Notes: generated from the letters alone by a model not told the origin. Positions 1 to 10,618 are shown, counted from the stretch's first letter. The stretch: DNA of 64,000 nucleotides from Boesenbergia rotunda (GCA_024364735.1 JAGFNQ010001615.1:82981-146980), one strand, 5' to 3'. Numbers and translations are program-made.

Positions 1-996
1 ATTTTTTTTATGCATAGGCACATGTAACATGCAAGGTTCATGTAGCGGAAGCATGATTATTTTTCAAAACATTCAACCAAGTATGGACATCAAGTATTAA
101 ATCATGTGTAACATTATTCTAAGCATGCGCATCTTAATAGGGAGGTTTATTCCAGATTTAGTATATAAGAGTGCAATAGCGAGTCATAGGGTATCAAAAC
201 CAAGTATTCATCTTTAAACATAGCATGTATATAAAAGAACATAACATGACCAGTTCCAAAACTCGAAGCAACTAAGAGCAAGATCCTTTTTATCCACCAG
301 CACTATCACACACACACTTGCCCTTCTCCCGCAGCCTCCATAATTTAGCGTCCTTTATCTGTAGCATAAGGGAAAACACTAAACGATAAGCAATAGCTTA
401 GTAAGACTCTGTCCTACTCACAAAACCGGATATCATGAAAAGGTAATAGAATATATCACATTCAAGCATGGTAAGCATTTAAGCATGTTAAACATCTAAG
501 CATGTTAACTTCATAGGACGGTTCTTTTGAAAACATATAAACATAATACTTGAACATAGCATAATCATTAGGGCCCGGCTTGTACTTCATGTTTTGCGCG
601 CGCCCCTAAATAGGAACAAGGTAGCTAATCCCGAACCACTAGGGTTTACTAGGCCTTCTCAAAAGTCCTTCAGCCTAGTATCATAATCATTTGACTCGCT
701 TTAAGAGTCTATAATACAAGCCATTACAAAATAAAATAGTTATCATCTTCTTCATTTTCATAAAGTATGCTCTTAGTCCCAACCTTCTAGGGAAGCATTC
801 TTTAGACCCTAAGCCTTCTTCATTCATGCCCTAAAGGCTCATTCTTATGCATATGTATGCATTCATAATCATGATAACTAGCATAGTATAAAGCATGCAT
901 TTCATGGGGGCAACCAAGGCTAGGGTCCAAGAGTTCTCTCTTGGCCGAAAGTTGTAATTGGGCTAGCATGCATTCCAATCAACATTCCATTTAAAT

Positions 997-1366
997 GAGT
1001 AATGATTGGTAGAGTGAATTTGGGAGAGTGAATGGGAGAGTGAATGACGTCTAGCTAATGTGTACATGTTCGATCGACGATCGGATACCACCGGCGGCCT
1101 CTGATTGTCGTCCCGAATCAAACTATACCTTGGGAGGACGGTGAACTCGTCAGGATCGTCGGCAACGGTGAACCCATCGAAATCGACGGTCAATGATGCG
1201 AGATCGGAATTGTGGCGATCCCCGACGGGTTCACCGTGCCCCCCAGGATATAGTTTGGTTCGGGGTGGCGGCCGAAGGCCGCCGGTGGTGTCCGATCGTC
1301 GATCGGACATGTATACAATAACTGCCACGTCATTCACTCTCCCATTCACTCTCCCTATCATCACTC
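997..1366. mobile_element. Mutator-type MITE with long terminal inverted repeats
   Basis: The ends are long inverted repeats: GAGTAATGAT at 997 faces ATCATCACTC ending at 1366. The arms continue through repeated GAGAGTGAAT motifs and a GATCGACGATCGGA block. The 9-bp direct repeat CATTTAAAT flanks both sides (988-996 and 1367-1375). A 9-bp target duplication with long TIRs starting in G is the signature of Mutator-like elements. No transposase is encoded, so the element is non-autonomous. It interrupts one unit of the 145-bp repeat of the host LTR, so it is younger than that LTR. Confidence 0.85.
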
Positions 1367-1503
1367 CATTTAAATATCACTTGCATATCCATATCATCAT
1401 CTCAAACATAAGCATATCTTATAGGGTACATCCCATACAATCATCACATATATATATATCATGTATCATACTAAGCATAGCATACATCATGGGGTAATCA
1501 ACC

Positions 1504-2083
1504 TTCACAAACCTAATATTCCATGCCCTGGCCGAATATCACATACTAGAGAACATCAAGATTTCAAATCAAGCCTTCCATTTAAACATCACATGCATAT
1601 ACATATCATCTTACCAAACATAATCATGTCTCGTAGGGTAGTTTAACGTTCACAAACCTAATATTTCATACCTTGGCCGAATATCACATGCTAGAGAACA
1701 TCATGATTTCAAATCAAGCCTTCCATTTAAACATCACATGCATATACATATCATCTTACCAAACATAATCATGTCTCGTAGGGTAGTTTAACCTTCACAA
1801 ACCTAATATTCCATGCCCTGGCCGAATATCACATGCTAGAGAACATCAAGATTTCAAATCAACCCTTCCATTTAAACATCACATGCATATACATATCATC
1901 TTACCAAACATAATCATGTCTCGTAGGGTAGTTTAACCTTCACAACCCTAATCTTAGGGTGTTGGCCGAATGGTGTAGGGTAGAGAATTAGGGTTTTTGG
2001 AAATCAACTTTCTCACAAGCATTTACACAAACACCTCACATACATATCATGAGACATATTAAACATAGGATATATCATAGGAT
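1504..2083. repeat. 145-bp tandem repeat inside the LTR
   Basis: The phrase TTCACAAACCTAATATT recurs at 1504, 1649 and 1794, and in weaker form at 1939, giving a constant period of 145 bp. Each unit also carries GGCCGAATATCACA and a CATGTCTCGTAGGGTAG segment. The part before 1504 (from about 1367) is a diverged unit split by the MITE. Copies after about 1950 are strongly degenerate and rich in CCCTAA/TTAGGG-like pieces. Confidence 0.85.
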
Positions 2084-2738
2084 AATCATGCACCCTAAAC
2101 CCTAATTCTTCTAGGGTTGGCCTAAAGTGTAGGGTAAGGGAAATTAAGGTTTTTGAAATCAAATATTTACACAAACATTTATACAAACACCTTGTCTACA
2201 CTACTAGCATGGATACATCATAGGATATCATACAACCCTAAACCCTAGTTTTGTCCATCCATGGCCGAAACCTTGTAGGGTGTTCAACCCTAATTTTTGT
2301 CATCACAACATAATACATTCATGCAAACATCATCATTAAGCATAGGAAAGCATGTGGCCTATCCTAACCCTTGGTTAGGGTGATGGTCGAAACATGTAGA
2401 GACATGTAGAGGGCATCATGTGAGTCATGTAATCAATTCAAGAGCAATTATGCTACAGGTGAGGGGGTACTTACCTCTTTCGCTAAATATCCTTAAGGTA
2501 TACCCTTAGTTTGGAGGGGATGTGCTTGTCCTTGCTCTTGAGGTCCTTGACTTCCCTTTGCCATGCAAAAGATTCAAACCTTCAATGGGGTCTTGGGAGT
2601 GTCCCTTGGGATGAAACCCTTCCCTTGGATTTTCAAAAATTGAAGAGGGAGAGGGAAGTTGGGATTTTCGAAAATTTGAAGAGGGAGAGGGAGTGAGGGG
2701 TTTGCAATAATGATGGTTAGCCCCTTAGCATTCCCTCT

Positions 2739-2746
2739 TATTTATA
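2739..2746 (-). promoter_or_regulatory. TATA box of the Tekay-like LTR
   Basis: TATAAATA on the minus strand, about 650 bp into the LTR from its 3392 end. The same octamer sits at a comparable place in the related plus-strand LTR (22567-22574). Confidence 0.5.
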
Positions 2747-2883
2747 CTAAGGGAAGAGGCAAGGTGCCTCTTCTCCAAGTGTCTCTTCACTAAGAGGTTT
2801 CTCATCAAGAGTCTCTTCCTCTACCCTTTCACATTCCCTAACCCTTAACAAGAATTTCCCTTCCTTTCTCTCAGCACTCCCCT

Positions 2884-2950
2884 GCTGGGTGAATTGGTTA
2901 CTTCGTTGCTTTTCAAGGTTTTGCTTACCAAGAGTTCCAAGGTTCGATCC
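2884..2950 (+). promoter_or_regulatory. tRNA-like A box / B box pair, antisense to the LTR
   Basis: CTGGGTGAATTGG (2884-2896) resembles a Pol III A box, and GGTTCGATCC (2941-2950) is a consensus-like B box 45 bp downstream. Orientation is opposite to the LTR. No full cloverleaf can be drawn, so this is not called as a tRNA gene; it is either a SINE head or a tRNA-derived promoter module. Confidence 0.45.
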
Positions 2951-3392
2951 TCGGCAAGAGCATATTTTTGCCCCTCTTTGGTTTTCACTTTTGCAAAGCC
3001 CATTAGCCCAATTCACTCTCATATTCTCAAATCACATTTATGCAATCACATATTCCAATTCATGAAATCACATATTCTAATTTATGTAATTACATATTCC
3101 TATTCATGAAATCACATATTCTAATTTATGTAATTACATATTCCTATTCATGAAATCTAATTTATGTAATTACATATTCCTATTCACTTTTGCAAAGCCC
3201 ATTAGCCCAATTCACTCTCATATTCTCAAATCACATTTATGCAATCACATATTCTAATTTATGTAATTACATATTCCTATTCATGAAATCACATATTGTA
3301 ATTGATAAACAAATTGTATGAAATAAATGTCATACAATTTGTTTGTGCCCTTTTTACAATCGAAAGCAAGCCCAAAAATTTGGGGCGTTACA

Positions 3393-3706
3393 ATCCCCTA
3401 CACCTTATAGAAAGTTCGTCCTCGAACTAAAACAATTCTGGGTACTTGCGTTTCATTTCATCTTCGCGTTCCCAGGTGGCCTCCAAGGTAAAATCATGCT
3501 TCCATCATACATATCATATGGTATCTTCCTAGTTTTTACCCAAGGTAAAATCATGCTTCCATCATACATATCATGAAACATACTTGCATAATTAAGCTAT
3601 CAACATAAACATGAAATAAGGCAAGTATAGAATTTCTTACTTGGAAGCGGCAGGAGGTAGGCTTGATGTGTGTGTAGTGAGATGATAAACTGCTCTGATA
3701 CCAAAC
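3393..3706 (-). pseudogene. Internal remnant of a gypsy element: polyprotein C-terminus and primer site
   Basis: Minus-strand translation of about 3413-3480 reads EATWERED-type chromodomain sequence, EDEMKRKYPELF, then FEDEL. This is the standard C-terminal end of chromovirus polyproteins, here with one stop inside it. At 3692-3703 the complement of TGGTATCAGAGC (initiator tRNA-Met primer site) abuts the LTR at 3707. A complete internal region would be several kb; only 314 bp lie between the LTRs, so gag and nearly all of pol are deleted. The repeated block AAGGTAAAATCATGCTTCC (3486 and 3542) lies near the deletion scar. Confidence 0.75.
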
Positions 3707-4537
3707 TGTAACGCCCGCCCCTTACCGTTAGGCGGCACGTTACCTTTAGCCTTTTTTTTCTTTTACTTACTTATATCATTGCGTATGAATCTAACATTGC
3801 AGCGGAAATGAAACATAACTAAAAGCATGTGCAACGATAAGGACGTAATAACATCATATAACATCTAATAGCATCCATACTTAAATAAACTCCAAAAGAA
3901 CTAGCAAGTATCATGCATAAAGTAGCAACATATGTCTTATTAGAAATAAGGACTAAGTCTATAGATGACACTAAACTGGATCGATCAGTCAAGTCACCAC
4001 CACACACATTAGCCCTTCTTGCAGCTTCCCTTTCTTTAGTAATTTCTATGTTGATCTGCAACATAAGCAAACAAACTATAAGTATGAAACTTAGTAAGCT
4101 CTTTCCTACTCATTAAATCCATACGTCGCTTGCATTTTAAGACATATAACATTTCATGGATAGCATAAAATTCATAAGGGACATAAGATATATGAAGACA
4201 TATAAACATAGAACAGGTGCATTTCAAAACATTAGGATGCTCTTTAGAAAACATAGTAAATAATACTTTAAAATCATATACATCATCTTCTTTGGGGTCC
4301 CCGGCTTTGTACCCATTCTTTCTTTTGCGCGCATACCCCTATGTAGGATGCGAGGTAGCTAATCCCGACCTACAGGGTCTACATTCTAGGCTTACTATTT
4401 TTCAGCCTAGGGACAACATCATCGGTAGTCCGGAACCGTGGATCTTTTTCAAGATCCGGTACAAACCAATCTTTAAAGTAAAATACATACATGCATGCTT
4501 TTCTTTTCTTTCTTTCTTTCATATAGAACATGCATTC
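3707..4537 (-). mobile_element. Tekay-like gypsy 5' LTR, truncated
   Basis: Next to the primer site, the minus-strand LTR ends as GGGCGTTACA (3707-3716 on the plus strand). Its sequence matches the 1-950 part of the partner LTR. It also matches, in reverse orientation, the plus-strand LTR around 23580-23700; all three share a CTTACTAAGCT block followed by GCAGAT. It is cut at about 4537, where copia LTR sequence begins. Confidence 0.7.
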
Positions 4538-4629
4538 CAGGGTACCAAAGTCGAACCTGGGTTTTGATAATGGCAAAAAGGGTTCAAAAGTTAAGTCTTA
4601 TTTGTTATCTAACATGCCACTCAAGTGTG

Positions 4630-4917
4630 CAGGGTAAAAAGTCCTAGCGAAGGACTGCTAGGCACTGGCGAAGGAATGCTAGGGTAAAAAGTCCTAGCGA
4701 AGGACTGTTAGGCACTGGCGAAGGAATGCAGGGAAAAAGTCCTAGCGAAGGACTGCCAGACACTGGCAAAGAAATGCCAGGGAAAAAGTCCTAGCGAAGG
4801 ACTGCTAGGCACTGGCGAAGCCCTAGAGAAGGACTGCTAGGCACCGGGCGAAGGACAGCTTGGTATCCAAGTCCTGGCAAAGGACCACTGGACAAAAGTC
4901 CAACCGGAGGAGCCGGT
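4630..4917 (+). repeat. Stem-loop array with constant loop (element A U3)
   Basis: Tandem units read CCTAGC-GAAGGACT-GCTAGG and CTGGC-GAAGGAAT-GC(C)AG. The last stem-loop (about 4897-4917) has the longer stem CCAACCGG/CCGGTTGG around a short purine loop. Some units have lost pairing here; the copy at 56873-57117 is cleaner. Confidence 0.7.
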
Positions 4918-5136
4918 TGGCATCAGGTACATTCTCCCAAGAGGAGTAGGTGAGGATGCGTTCCCCGTCGAGGGAACAGTAGGCGTCGGTTCGATGCAGG
5001 ACCAACACAGCTAAGGCTGTATAAAACTTAAATATTATTACTTTATGTTGTTTTGGACTAACCCTGGATGCAGGACCGATGGAACGAGTGTCAGCAGCTC
5101 AGAGAGCCTCAAAGGAGTGAGGCAACAGCTGAGTAG

Positions 5137-5456
5137 GGCGCCCGGAGTGTCTCGGGCGCCCCCAAGGTGAACACAAAACAATCGAAGTAAAAGAACTGTT
5201 TCTGCAGCTATTGGTCAGGGTGCCCCGGTGCTCCCGGGCGCCCCCAAGTGAAGCTGACAGAACAGATCCCCTCGAAGCCAACGGATAAGAAGGAGACCCG
5301 GTCAACCCGGGCGCCCCCAGCGTTCAGGGCGCCCCCATCAAAGCTTGATCCCGAGTTTTAAGGGATCAAAGCTGACCGAGAAGGAAGTGGATCGACTGAC
5401 ACGTGGAGGGGGGGGGGCGCCCCCGATAATCCGGGCGCCCCCAGGTGCTATAAAAG
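5137..5456 (+). promoter_or_regulatory. LTR core promoter: GGCGCC doublets plus TATA box (element A)
   Basis: GGCGCC hexamers begin at 5137/5155, 5219(GGTGCC)/5237, 5310/5328 and 5416/5434. Every pair is offset by exactly 18 bp. TATAAAAG follows at 5449-5456, 15 bp after the start of the last hexamer. The layout is shared with the promoters ending at 57710 and 60907. Confidence 0.75.
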
Positions 5457-5870
5457 GACCCTCGAACCAAGGCTTCGCAACAACACTTCATTTCAACGCA
5501 ATCACGCTCTCCCGCTCCCGCGCTCTGCTCCAGAAACCTCCCGACTTGAGATACAAGCGCCGACGACGTCCCTCCGCTCCGAGAAAAATTCCACACCGGA
5601 TGTCGGTAACGAAGAGCGATCTTTTACTTTTGTGTTTACTATACTACAATTGTAACACCTATTTGTAAACCATTTTTCGGACTTATAGAATTGCCCTCAG
5701 AAAACGGTCAACGACCGTGGGCCTTGGAGTAGGAGTCGACCTAGGCTCCGAACCAACTAAAAACACTTGTGTTCGCGTTGTTTTATTCCGCTGCGTAATT
5801 TCTCTAATTCTAAAATTCGAACGTTTTCCGATATTCACCCCCCCTCTATCGGTTCTCTCGATCCAACAAG

Positions 5871-5882
5871 TGGTATCAGAGC
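5871..5882 (+). other. Primer binding site (tRNA-Met type)
   Basis: TGGTATCAGAGC lies two bases after the CCAACA end of the LTR; it matches the initiator tRNA-Met 3' end used by most plant copia elements. Confidence 0.9.
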
Positions 5883-6174
5883 GGAAAAGTTCAAATTTGG
5901 TGCAACCACCAGTTTGAAAAATTTTCAGATTTTTTTTAAAATTTTTCTTTTAATATTTTTTTTTCTTTCGTTCGAATTTCTTCTAATATTCTTTCTTTCG
6001 TTCGAATTTCTTCTAATATTCTTTTTCCGTTCAAATTTCTTCTCGTTGATCGAGGATTGGTGCAACACCCCTCGATATTTAATTTTCTTTATCCCGCACT
6101 ACTAATCCAAGACCAAGTCTTGAGACAAAGTATTTTTTCTCTTATCTCTTTTTCAGATAAAATACCTAATTGCC

Positions 6175-7823
6175 ATGCAAGAAGGATTCAGCACAGCCAG
6201 ACCTTCTCTTTTTTCAGTGGAGAAGACTTTTCCTACTGGAAAAGTCAAATGGAGGTCCACCGGAAAACTCAGGTGGATATGTGGATAATCATCCAGTCTA
6301 GACTGGAGATCCCCAAAAATGCTGAAGGAGTACCTCAAAGCTACACAGAGTGGGACATCGCTCTGAAACGGAAAATTGAAGCGGATGCAAAGGCGACCTA
6401 GACCCTTCAATGCGGCTTAACAAAAGAGGAGCTGAACCGGGTGGGCCCTTTCAGCAGTGCCAAGGAGCTGTGGGGAAAACTGATCGAGCAGCACGAAGGA
6501 ACATCAGACACTCGGATCAGCAAGAGAGATCTGCTCTTGAACAAGCTGTATACCATTAAAATGGCTGACAACGAAACAGCAGCTCAGCTTCACGCTCGAA
6601 TTCAAGAACTAATGAACGGTCTACACACCATTGGTCACAAGGTAGAAAACCGTGACCTAATAAGGTATGCTTTAAATGCTTTCCCAAGAAACACCTTGTG
6701 GGCATCTATGGTAGATGCATACAAGGTTTCAAGGGATCTTTCAAAAATAAAATTAGATGAATTGTTCTCTGAATTAGAATTACACGAACAGACTAACTGT
6801 AATTTGGCCGAAAAAAGTATTGCTTTTGTTGCAGGTAAAACTGGGAAGACAATAAAGAAAAAGCCTCAACCTGAACCCGAGTCTAACTCAGACTCAGACT
6901 CAGAAGACGAAGAAGGAGATCGACCTAAGCTGGTCTGACTAGCATGAAACTACTACAAGGAATTGAAGAACCAAACCAACAGACGAAAAGCCAGCCAAAG
7001 AAAGGACGAACCAGCTGAACCCGCAAATGAAAAGAACAAGCCCAACGTGACCTGCTACGAGTGCAAGAAGAAGGGTCACTACAAGACGGAGTGTCCGAAC
7101 CTAAAGGAAACCAAGAAGAATAGAAGGAAGAAGGCACTTCAAGCAACGTGGGACGAGTCCTCCTCCGAAGAAGAAGAAGAGGTCCCACAGTCGAACCTAC
7201 TAGCACTAACCGCCTTAGAAGAAGTCGAGTCCGAGTCAGAATCAGAACAGGACGACGGCAGACTGACCTTTTCAGAAGATGGCGAAATCAAGGTAAGTGG
7301 ATTTACTAGATGTCAATTAAATGAACTAATTTTGTATCTTTCTCGAGATTTGGCAAAAGCTAAACTCCGAATCGAATCCCTCTGACAGGAAGTAAAACTC
7401 TTGAAAGAGGGAGCTGATTCGAAACCCTTAACCGAGAAGGTTCAAGAAGGAACTCCTACTCAAGTTGAAAAACTTAAGAAAGAGAACTCCTCCCTGAAAA
7501 CTCAGGTTAAGGATCTTAGATCAACATTAGAATGATTCACTTCTGGTTCCAAGGGTCTTGACATGATTCTTGGAAAGCAGAAATCAGTTCTAAATCGATC
7601 CGGACTTGGATATAGAACCAAATCTAGACAAAGATCCTATTTTGCTGTACTGAATCAGTCCAGAAGTAAAGTTCAAGCATGGGTACCTAAATTGTACCTG
7701 AACAAACAATCTGGATCAAATCATTATTGGATCCCCAAGGACAAGATTCACATCTTGCCTAACCATTATCGTGGCTTTAGTCTAGGGGGAGCCAAATTAA
7801 AAACTATATTTATTGTTAGATAG
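6175..7823 (+). pseudogene. Copia gag (element A), decayed
   Basis: This is the nucleocapsid/capsid precursor of a Sirevirus-like copia element, homologous along its length to the intact gag at 58317-59693. The start is the ATG at 6175 (MQEGFSTARPSLF). A two-base gain near 6200 shifts the frame, after which the frame continues through in-frame stops at 6399 (TAG), 6936 (TGA), 7383 (TGA) and about 7533 (TGA). Visible parts in order: a DUF4219-like N-terminus (GEDFSYWKSQMEVH); the UBN2 gag core (LLLNKLYTIKMADNE, NAFPRNTLWASMVDAYK); a CCHC zinc knuckle, CYECKKKGHYKTEC, near 7051-7092; an acidic SSSEEEEE patch; a coiled-coil-like segment; and a basic C-terminus with YWIPKDKIHILP. Two stops replace CGA arginine codons of the intact copy. 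No protease, integrase or RT follows. Confidence 0.85.
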
Positions 7824-8048
7824 AATTTAATTCTTGATTGAAATTTGCTTGCTTGATTGTTTATTTAAATTCCTGCAATTTACCATGCTTAGACTTAGGA
7901 ATGATTAGTGTAAGGACTGAACAAACTTAATTGAAATTTGAACAACATAGTATTGAGTGGCGGTGAGATGATAGTACGTTAGGGAAACCAATTCTATTAA
8001 GGTCAAGTCTACTTGGTCTCTTTAGGCTGGTGAAACTAGTCGAAGCTA
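7824..8048 (+). mobile_element. Post-gag non-coding segment of element A
   Basis: The sequence matches 59694-59920 behind the intact gag (shared ACCATGCTTAGACTTAGG and GAGATGATAGTACGTT blocks). It stops at about 8048, where the tRNA-Asp primer-site region of another element begins. The rest of element A, including its 3' LTR, is not in this window. Confidence 0.65.
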
Positions 8049-8066
8049 CTGGGTCCTCCAAATTTT

Positions 8067-8084
8067 TGGCGCCGTTGCCAGGGA
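8067..8084 (+). other. Primer binding site (tRNA-Asp type) of an Athila/Tat element
   Basis: TGGCGCCGTTGCCAGGGA matches the tRNA-Asp primer site typical of Athila/Tat gypsy elements with one difference from the usual ...GGGGA. No 5' LTR precedes it; element A sequence lies immediately upstream. Confidence 0.75.
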
Positions 8085-8222
8085 AACAACTAGTTGATTT
8101 GTTTGATTTTTACTTGTGTACTTATGGGCATATCATTTGATTCTATTTTCTTGTGCTTTATCTTTTGTATACGGCTGCTGCCATTTTTCTTATTTGATTT
8201 GTCACAGAGATGCAAGATCAAA

Positions 8223-8746
8223 ATGTTTTCACCAGAGTACTATAAAGAGATAAAAGAGGCATTGATGGAGTTGAAATGTTGGTGTAAGGTGTTGGAATAC
8301 CAACAAAAACATAAAGCTAATTCATCTACTTACCAGCGGCCGATTCAGCCTACATTTCAGCCACCTCAGCCACAATTTTAGCCTTTCCAGCAATTTCAGC
8401 AACCAAGTCAAGATTTTCAACAGACTTATTCGAATTTTCAGCAAACAAATCATTTTTTCAGCCACCATTACAACAATTCCAGCAATCACCACAATTCCAG
8501 CAGCCACCACTTCAGCAATTTCAGCCTAACTTTCAGCCACCTTATCAACAAGATCAATCACTTTTTCAAGGAATTCAGCAAGGGTGTTTAGATAATCAGA
8601 ATTTTCAGCAACCACCCTTCCCTCAAGTTCAACCAAACCATGGATTTCAGCATCTTAACCAAGATTTCCAGCAGCCTTTTGTAAGTTTTCAGCATGGAAA
8701 TAATCAATTTCAACCTCAACCTCAGCCATGGCAGCAAGAATTTTAA
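8223..8746 (+). pseudogene. FQ-rich N-terminal part of the Athila-like ORF, broken
   Basis: The reading frame from the ATG at 8223 begins MFSPEYYKEIKEALMELKCW and then becomes a low-complexity tract of FQQ, QPP and QQF units. A TAG interrupts it at 8379, a T-run near 8463 shifts the frame, and a TAA ends it at 8744-8746. Downstream, the same FQ-rich composition continues in the frame that becomes the 9026-10618 ORF, so these pieces were once one protein. Minus-strand ORFs across this tract are reverse complements of the FQ repeats and are not genes. The role is unknown; the position corresponds to gag. Confidence 0.6.
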
Positions 8747-9025
8747 CCCATACAGAATTTTCAACAACCTTTTCAACATTCACAGCCATACGATCCAAAT
8801 TTTCAGTTTCAAAAGTCTCAACCATTACAGCCTTTCCATCAACAATTTCAACTTCAAAATCAGAATTTTCAAGGCTGTAATTCTCAGCAAACTCAACCAA
8901 CATTCCAGCCTACTTATCAGCCAATTCAACAGCAATTTCAGAACTCCAATCAGCCCCAACAGCCCAACTTTCAACAATCACAGCAGGATAATATCATTGG
9001 AGCTTTAGAAAACCTGGAAAGGCAA

Positions 9026-10618
9026 ATGGGACAATTGGCTATTGATGTGAATCAAATTAAAGCCCAAGAATCAGGACAATTATCTTCTCAAGCTACTTTT
9101 AATTCTGAGAGCCCCGGAGTTGGTTTTATATCAGTTCAAGGTGACCCTAGTGCATGGCCAAGTCCTTCTTCAAGTGATCTTAGAATTTTGGTGGAAGAAC
9201 AAGAAGAAATCATTAAAATCAGGGCACCTACAGCATGCATCCCTCCGGAGATTCCTACTCAAAATTCATTTCCAAATTTTTCAGCTCCAGAAGAAGAAAC
9301 TGAAGCTCCAAAGGACCATTCTAGACTTTTATTTTGTGATGGTAGTGCTATTGATGGTCCTAATTTTTCTAATATTGTTGTTGCAGATATTACAGGAGAA
9401 GCATGCATAGGAGATGATTCTATAGGTATAGGGGATTGCACTAAGCCCCAGGGACCACCACAAGATTTAGAGGATGAACCAGAAAGTGTAGGGACTTGCA
9501 TGGTGGAAGCAAGAACCCAAGGATCACCTATTCCAATTGAGTGTCCACCAGAGCTTGAGGCTGAAGAGGAGCATGTACTTGATCAGGAGGAGAACACAGA
9601 TACATCTACTCTTGTAGAACCTCCAGGTATTTTTCAGCACGCTCAGGTAAGTATTTCTCCTCTTTCTTCAGAAAAATTCAGAAAGGTACCTAGTGCTGAC
9701 TTTATTGGTTATGATGAATTTATTAATATACCTTGTGTAGAAACTGCTTGTGAAAATCCAATAGAGGTACCAAAAATTGATTTCATTGGTCGTGATGCAT
9801 TACTTGATACATCTCTTGATATGGATTGCGAAATAATTTTAGAGGCACATATAATTGATGTTGTTTGTTATGATGAATCGCTTGATACCTCTTTTGTGGA
9901 TATGGATAGTGAAAATTTTTTAGAAGTGCCTGAAATTGATGTTATTTATTGTGATGAATCTCTTGCTATATCTTATGCTGAGGTTGAATGTGAAAAACTT
10001 ATAGAGGTATCTGAATTTGATTTTATTGGCTGTGACACATTGCTTGATACATTCTTGATAGAAAATAATTTTGATATTTCTATTGAAGTGCCAAAAATGG
10101 ATTTCTTTGTTTGTGATGAGTTCCTGGATGCAAATTTTGTAGGAAATGATTGTGAAAAATTTATTGAGGCACCTAGAATTGATTTAATTGGATGTGATAT
10201 AGTTTTGGATACATTTCATGCAGAGACTGAATTTATATCATTTCTTTCTGACCCTGCACGCTTGAGAGAGGTATTACATTATTTTGCAGGGTCTAGAAGA
10301 CTTCTGGAGTGGGTGCTCCAGCTGAACAGACTCCAACCTCCTGGAAGAACTTTCAAAATGCATCAAGAGGGAGGAAAAGATTTTACTGTAATTCCTGGCA
10401 CTCCATTCCTTCAATGGATCTTGTACTTAAATCGCCTGCGGCCACCTGAACAAATTTTTGTAAAGTTCAAGTGTGGGGGAGTCCCAAATCTCTCAACTAC
10501 CGACACTCCTCCACTACCACAATGGAGGCTACTTCTGGATAGACTCCGTCCACCAGAAATAAGGGGAGATTGTTCTTTCTTGTATTTTCTTTTATTGCAT
10601 TTTTCACTTTTAAATTGA
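9026..10618 (+). CDS. Athila/Tat-type retroelement ORF with internal acidic repeats (530 aa)
   Basis: The reading frame is open from 8747; 9026 is the first ATG, but translation probably began further upstream before the frame broke. The protein has no retroviral enzyme motif that I can see. Residues about 224-400 form seven diverged repeats of 26-30 residues built on (D/E)VP.(I/M)DFIGCD..LDT. and a cysteine-glutamate pair. Near the C-terminus a second motif occurs three times (about residues 425, 462 and 499): L.W.L.L.RL.PP, as in LQWILYLNRLRPPE. The middle is strongly acidic. AAGTGTGGGGGAG, a typical Athila polypurine tract, lies inside the ORF (10469-10481). This is a non-autonomous element protein of unknown function. 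It could be a relic of gag plus a captured repeat; identity is uncertain, but the open frame is real. Confidence 0.6.
   Translation: MGQLAIDVNQIKAQESGQLSSQATFNSESPGVGFISVQGDPSAWPSPSSSDLRILVEEQEEIIKIRAPTACIPPEIPTQNSFPNFSAPEEETEAPKDHSRLLFCDGSAIDGPNFSNIVVADITGEACIGDDSIGIGDCTKPQGPPQDLEDEPESVGTCMVEARTQGSPIPIECPPELEAEEEHVLDQEENTDTSTLVEPPGIFQHAQVSISPLSSEKFRKVPSADFIGYDEFINIPCVETACENPIEVPKIDFIGRDALLDTSLDMDCEIILEAHIIDVVCYDESLDTSFVDMDSENFLEVPEIDVIYCDESLAISYAEVECEKLIEVSEFDFIGCDTLLDTFLIENNFDISIEVPKMDFFVCDEFLDANFVGNDCEKFIEAPRIDLIGCDIVLDTFHAETEFISFLSDPARLREVLHYFAGSRRLLEWVLQLNRLQPPGRTFKMHQEGGKDFTVIPGTPFLQWILYLNRLRPPEQIFVKFKCGGVPNLSTTDTPPLPQWRLLLDRLRPPEIRGDCSFLYFLLLHFSLLN

Larger units (their letters stand above)
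1..3392 (-). mobile_element. Tekay-like gypsy LTR (3' LTR, incomplete at window edge)
   Basis: Read on the minus strand, the LTR begins at 3392 with TGTAACGCCCC, directly after the C-terminal remnant of a chromovirus polyprotein, which is the order expected at a 3' LTR. It runs leftward off the window. A TATAAATA box (minus, 2739-2746) marks the likely promoter. The part at 250-700 aligns by eye with 3880-4430 of the second LTR at 3707-4537: shared blocks include a GCGCGC patch followed by GAGGTAGCTAATCCCGA-like sequence. At over 3.3 kb this LTR is long, as is usual for the Tekay/Del clade. Clade assignment is inference from the LTR start and the pol end; no intact coding region is present. 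Confidence 0.75.
4538..5868 (+). mobile_element. Sirevirus-like copia 5' LTR (element A)
   Basis: It matches by eye the LTRs at 56761-58135 and 63467-64000, starting at the block AACCTGnGTTTTGATAATGGC; the first 16 or so bases (TGTTGGTGCAG in the others) are missing. It ends in CCAACA at 5868, two bases before a TGGTATCAGAGC primer site. It contains a stem-loop array (4630-4917), a near-invariant block (4941-4994), four GGCGCC doublets, and a TATA box at 5449. Sirevirus lineage is an inference from the gag type, primer site and palindrome-rich LTR. Confidence 0.8.

Noticed and set aside
8322..8903. Minus-strand leucine- and lysine-rich ORFs
   Set aside because: Reverse complements of the FQ-rich tract on the plus strand.
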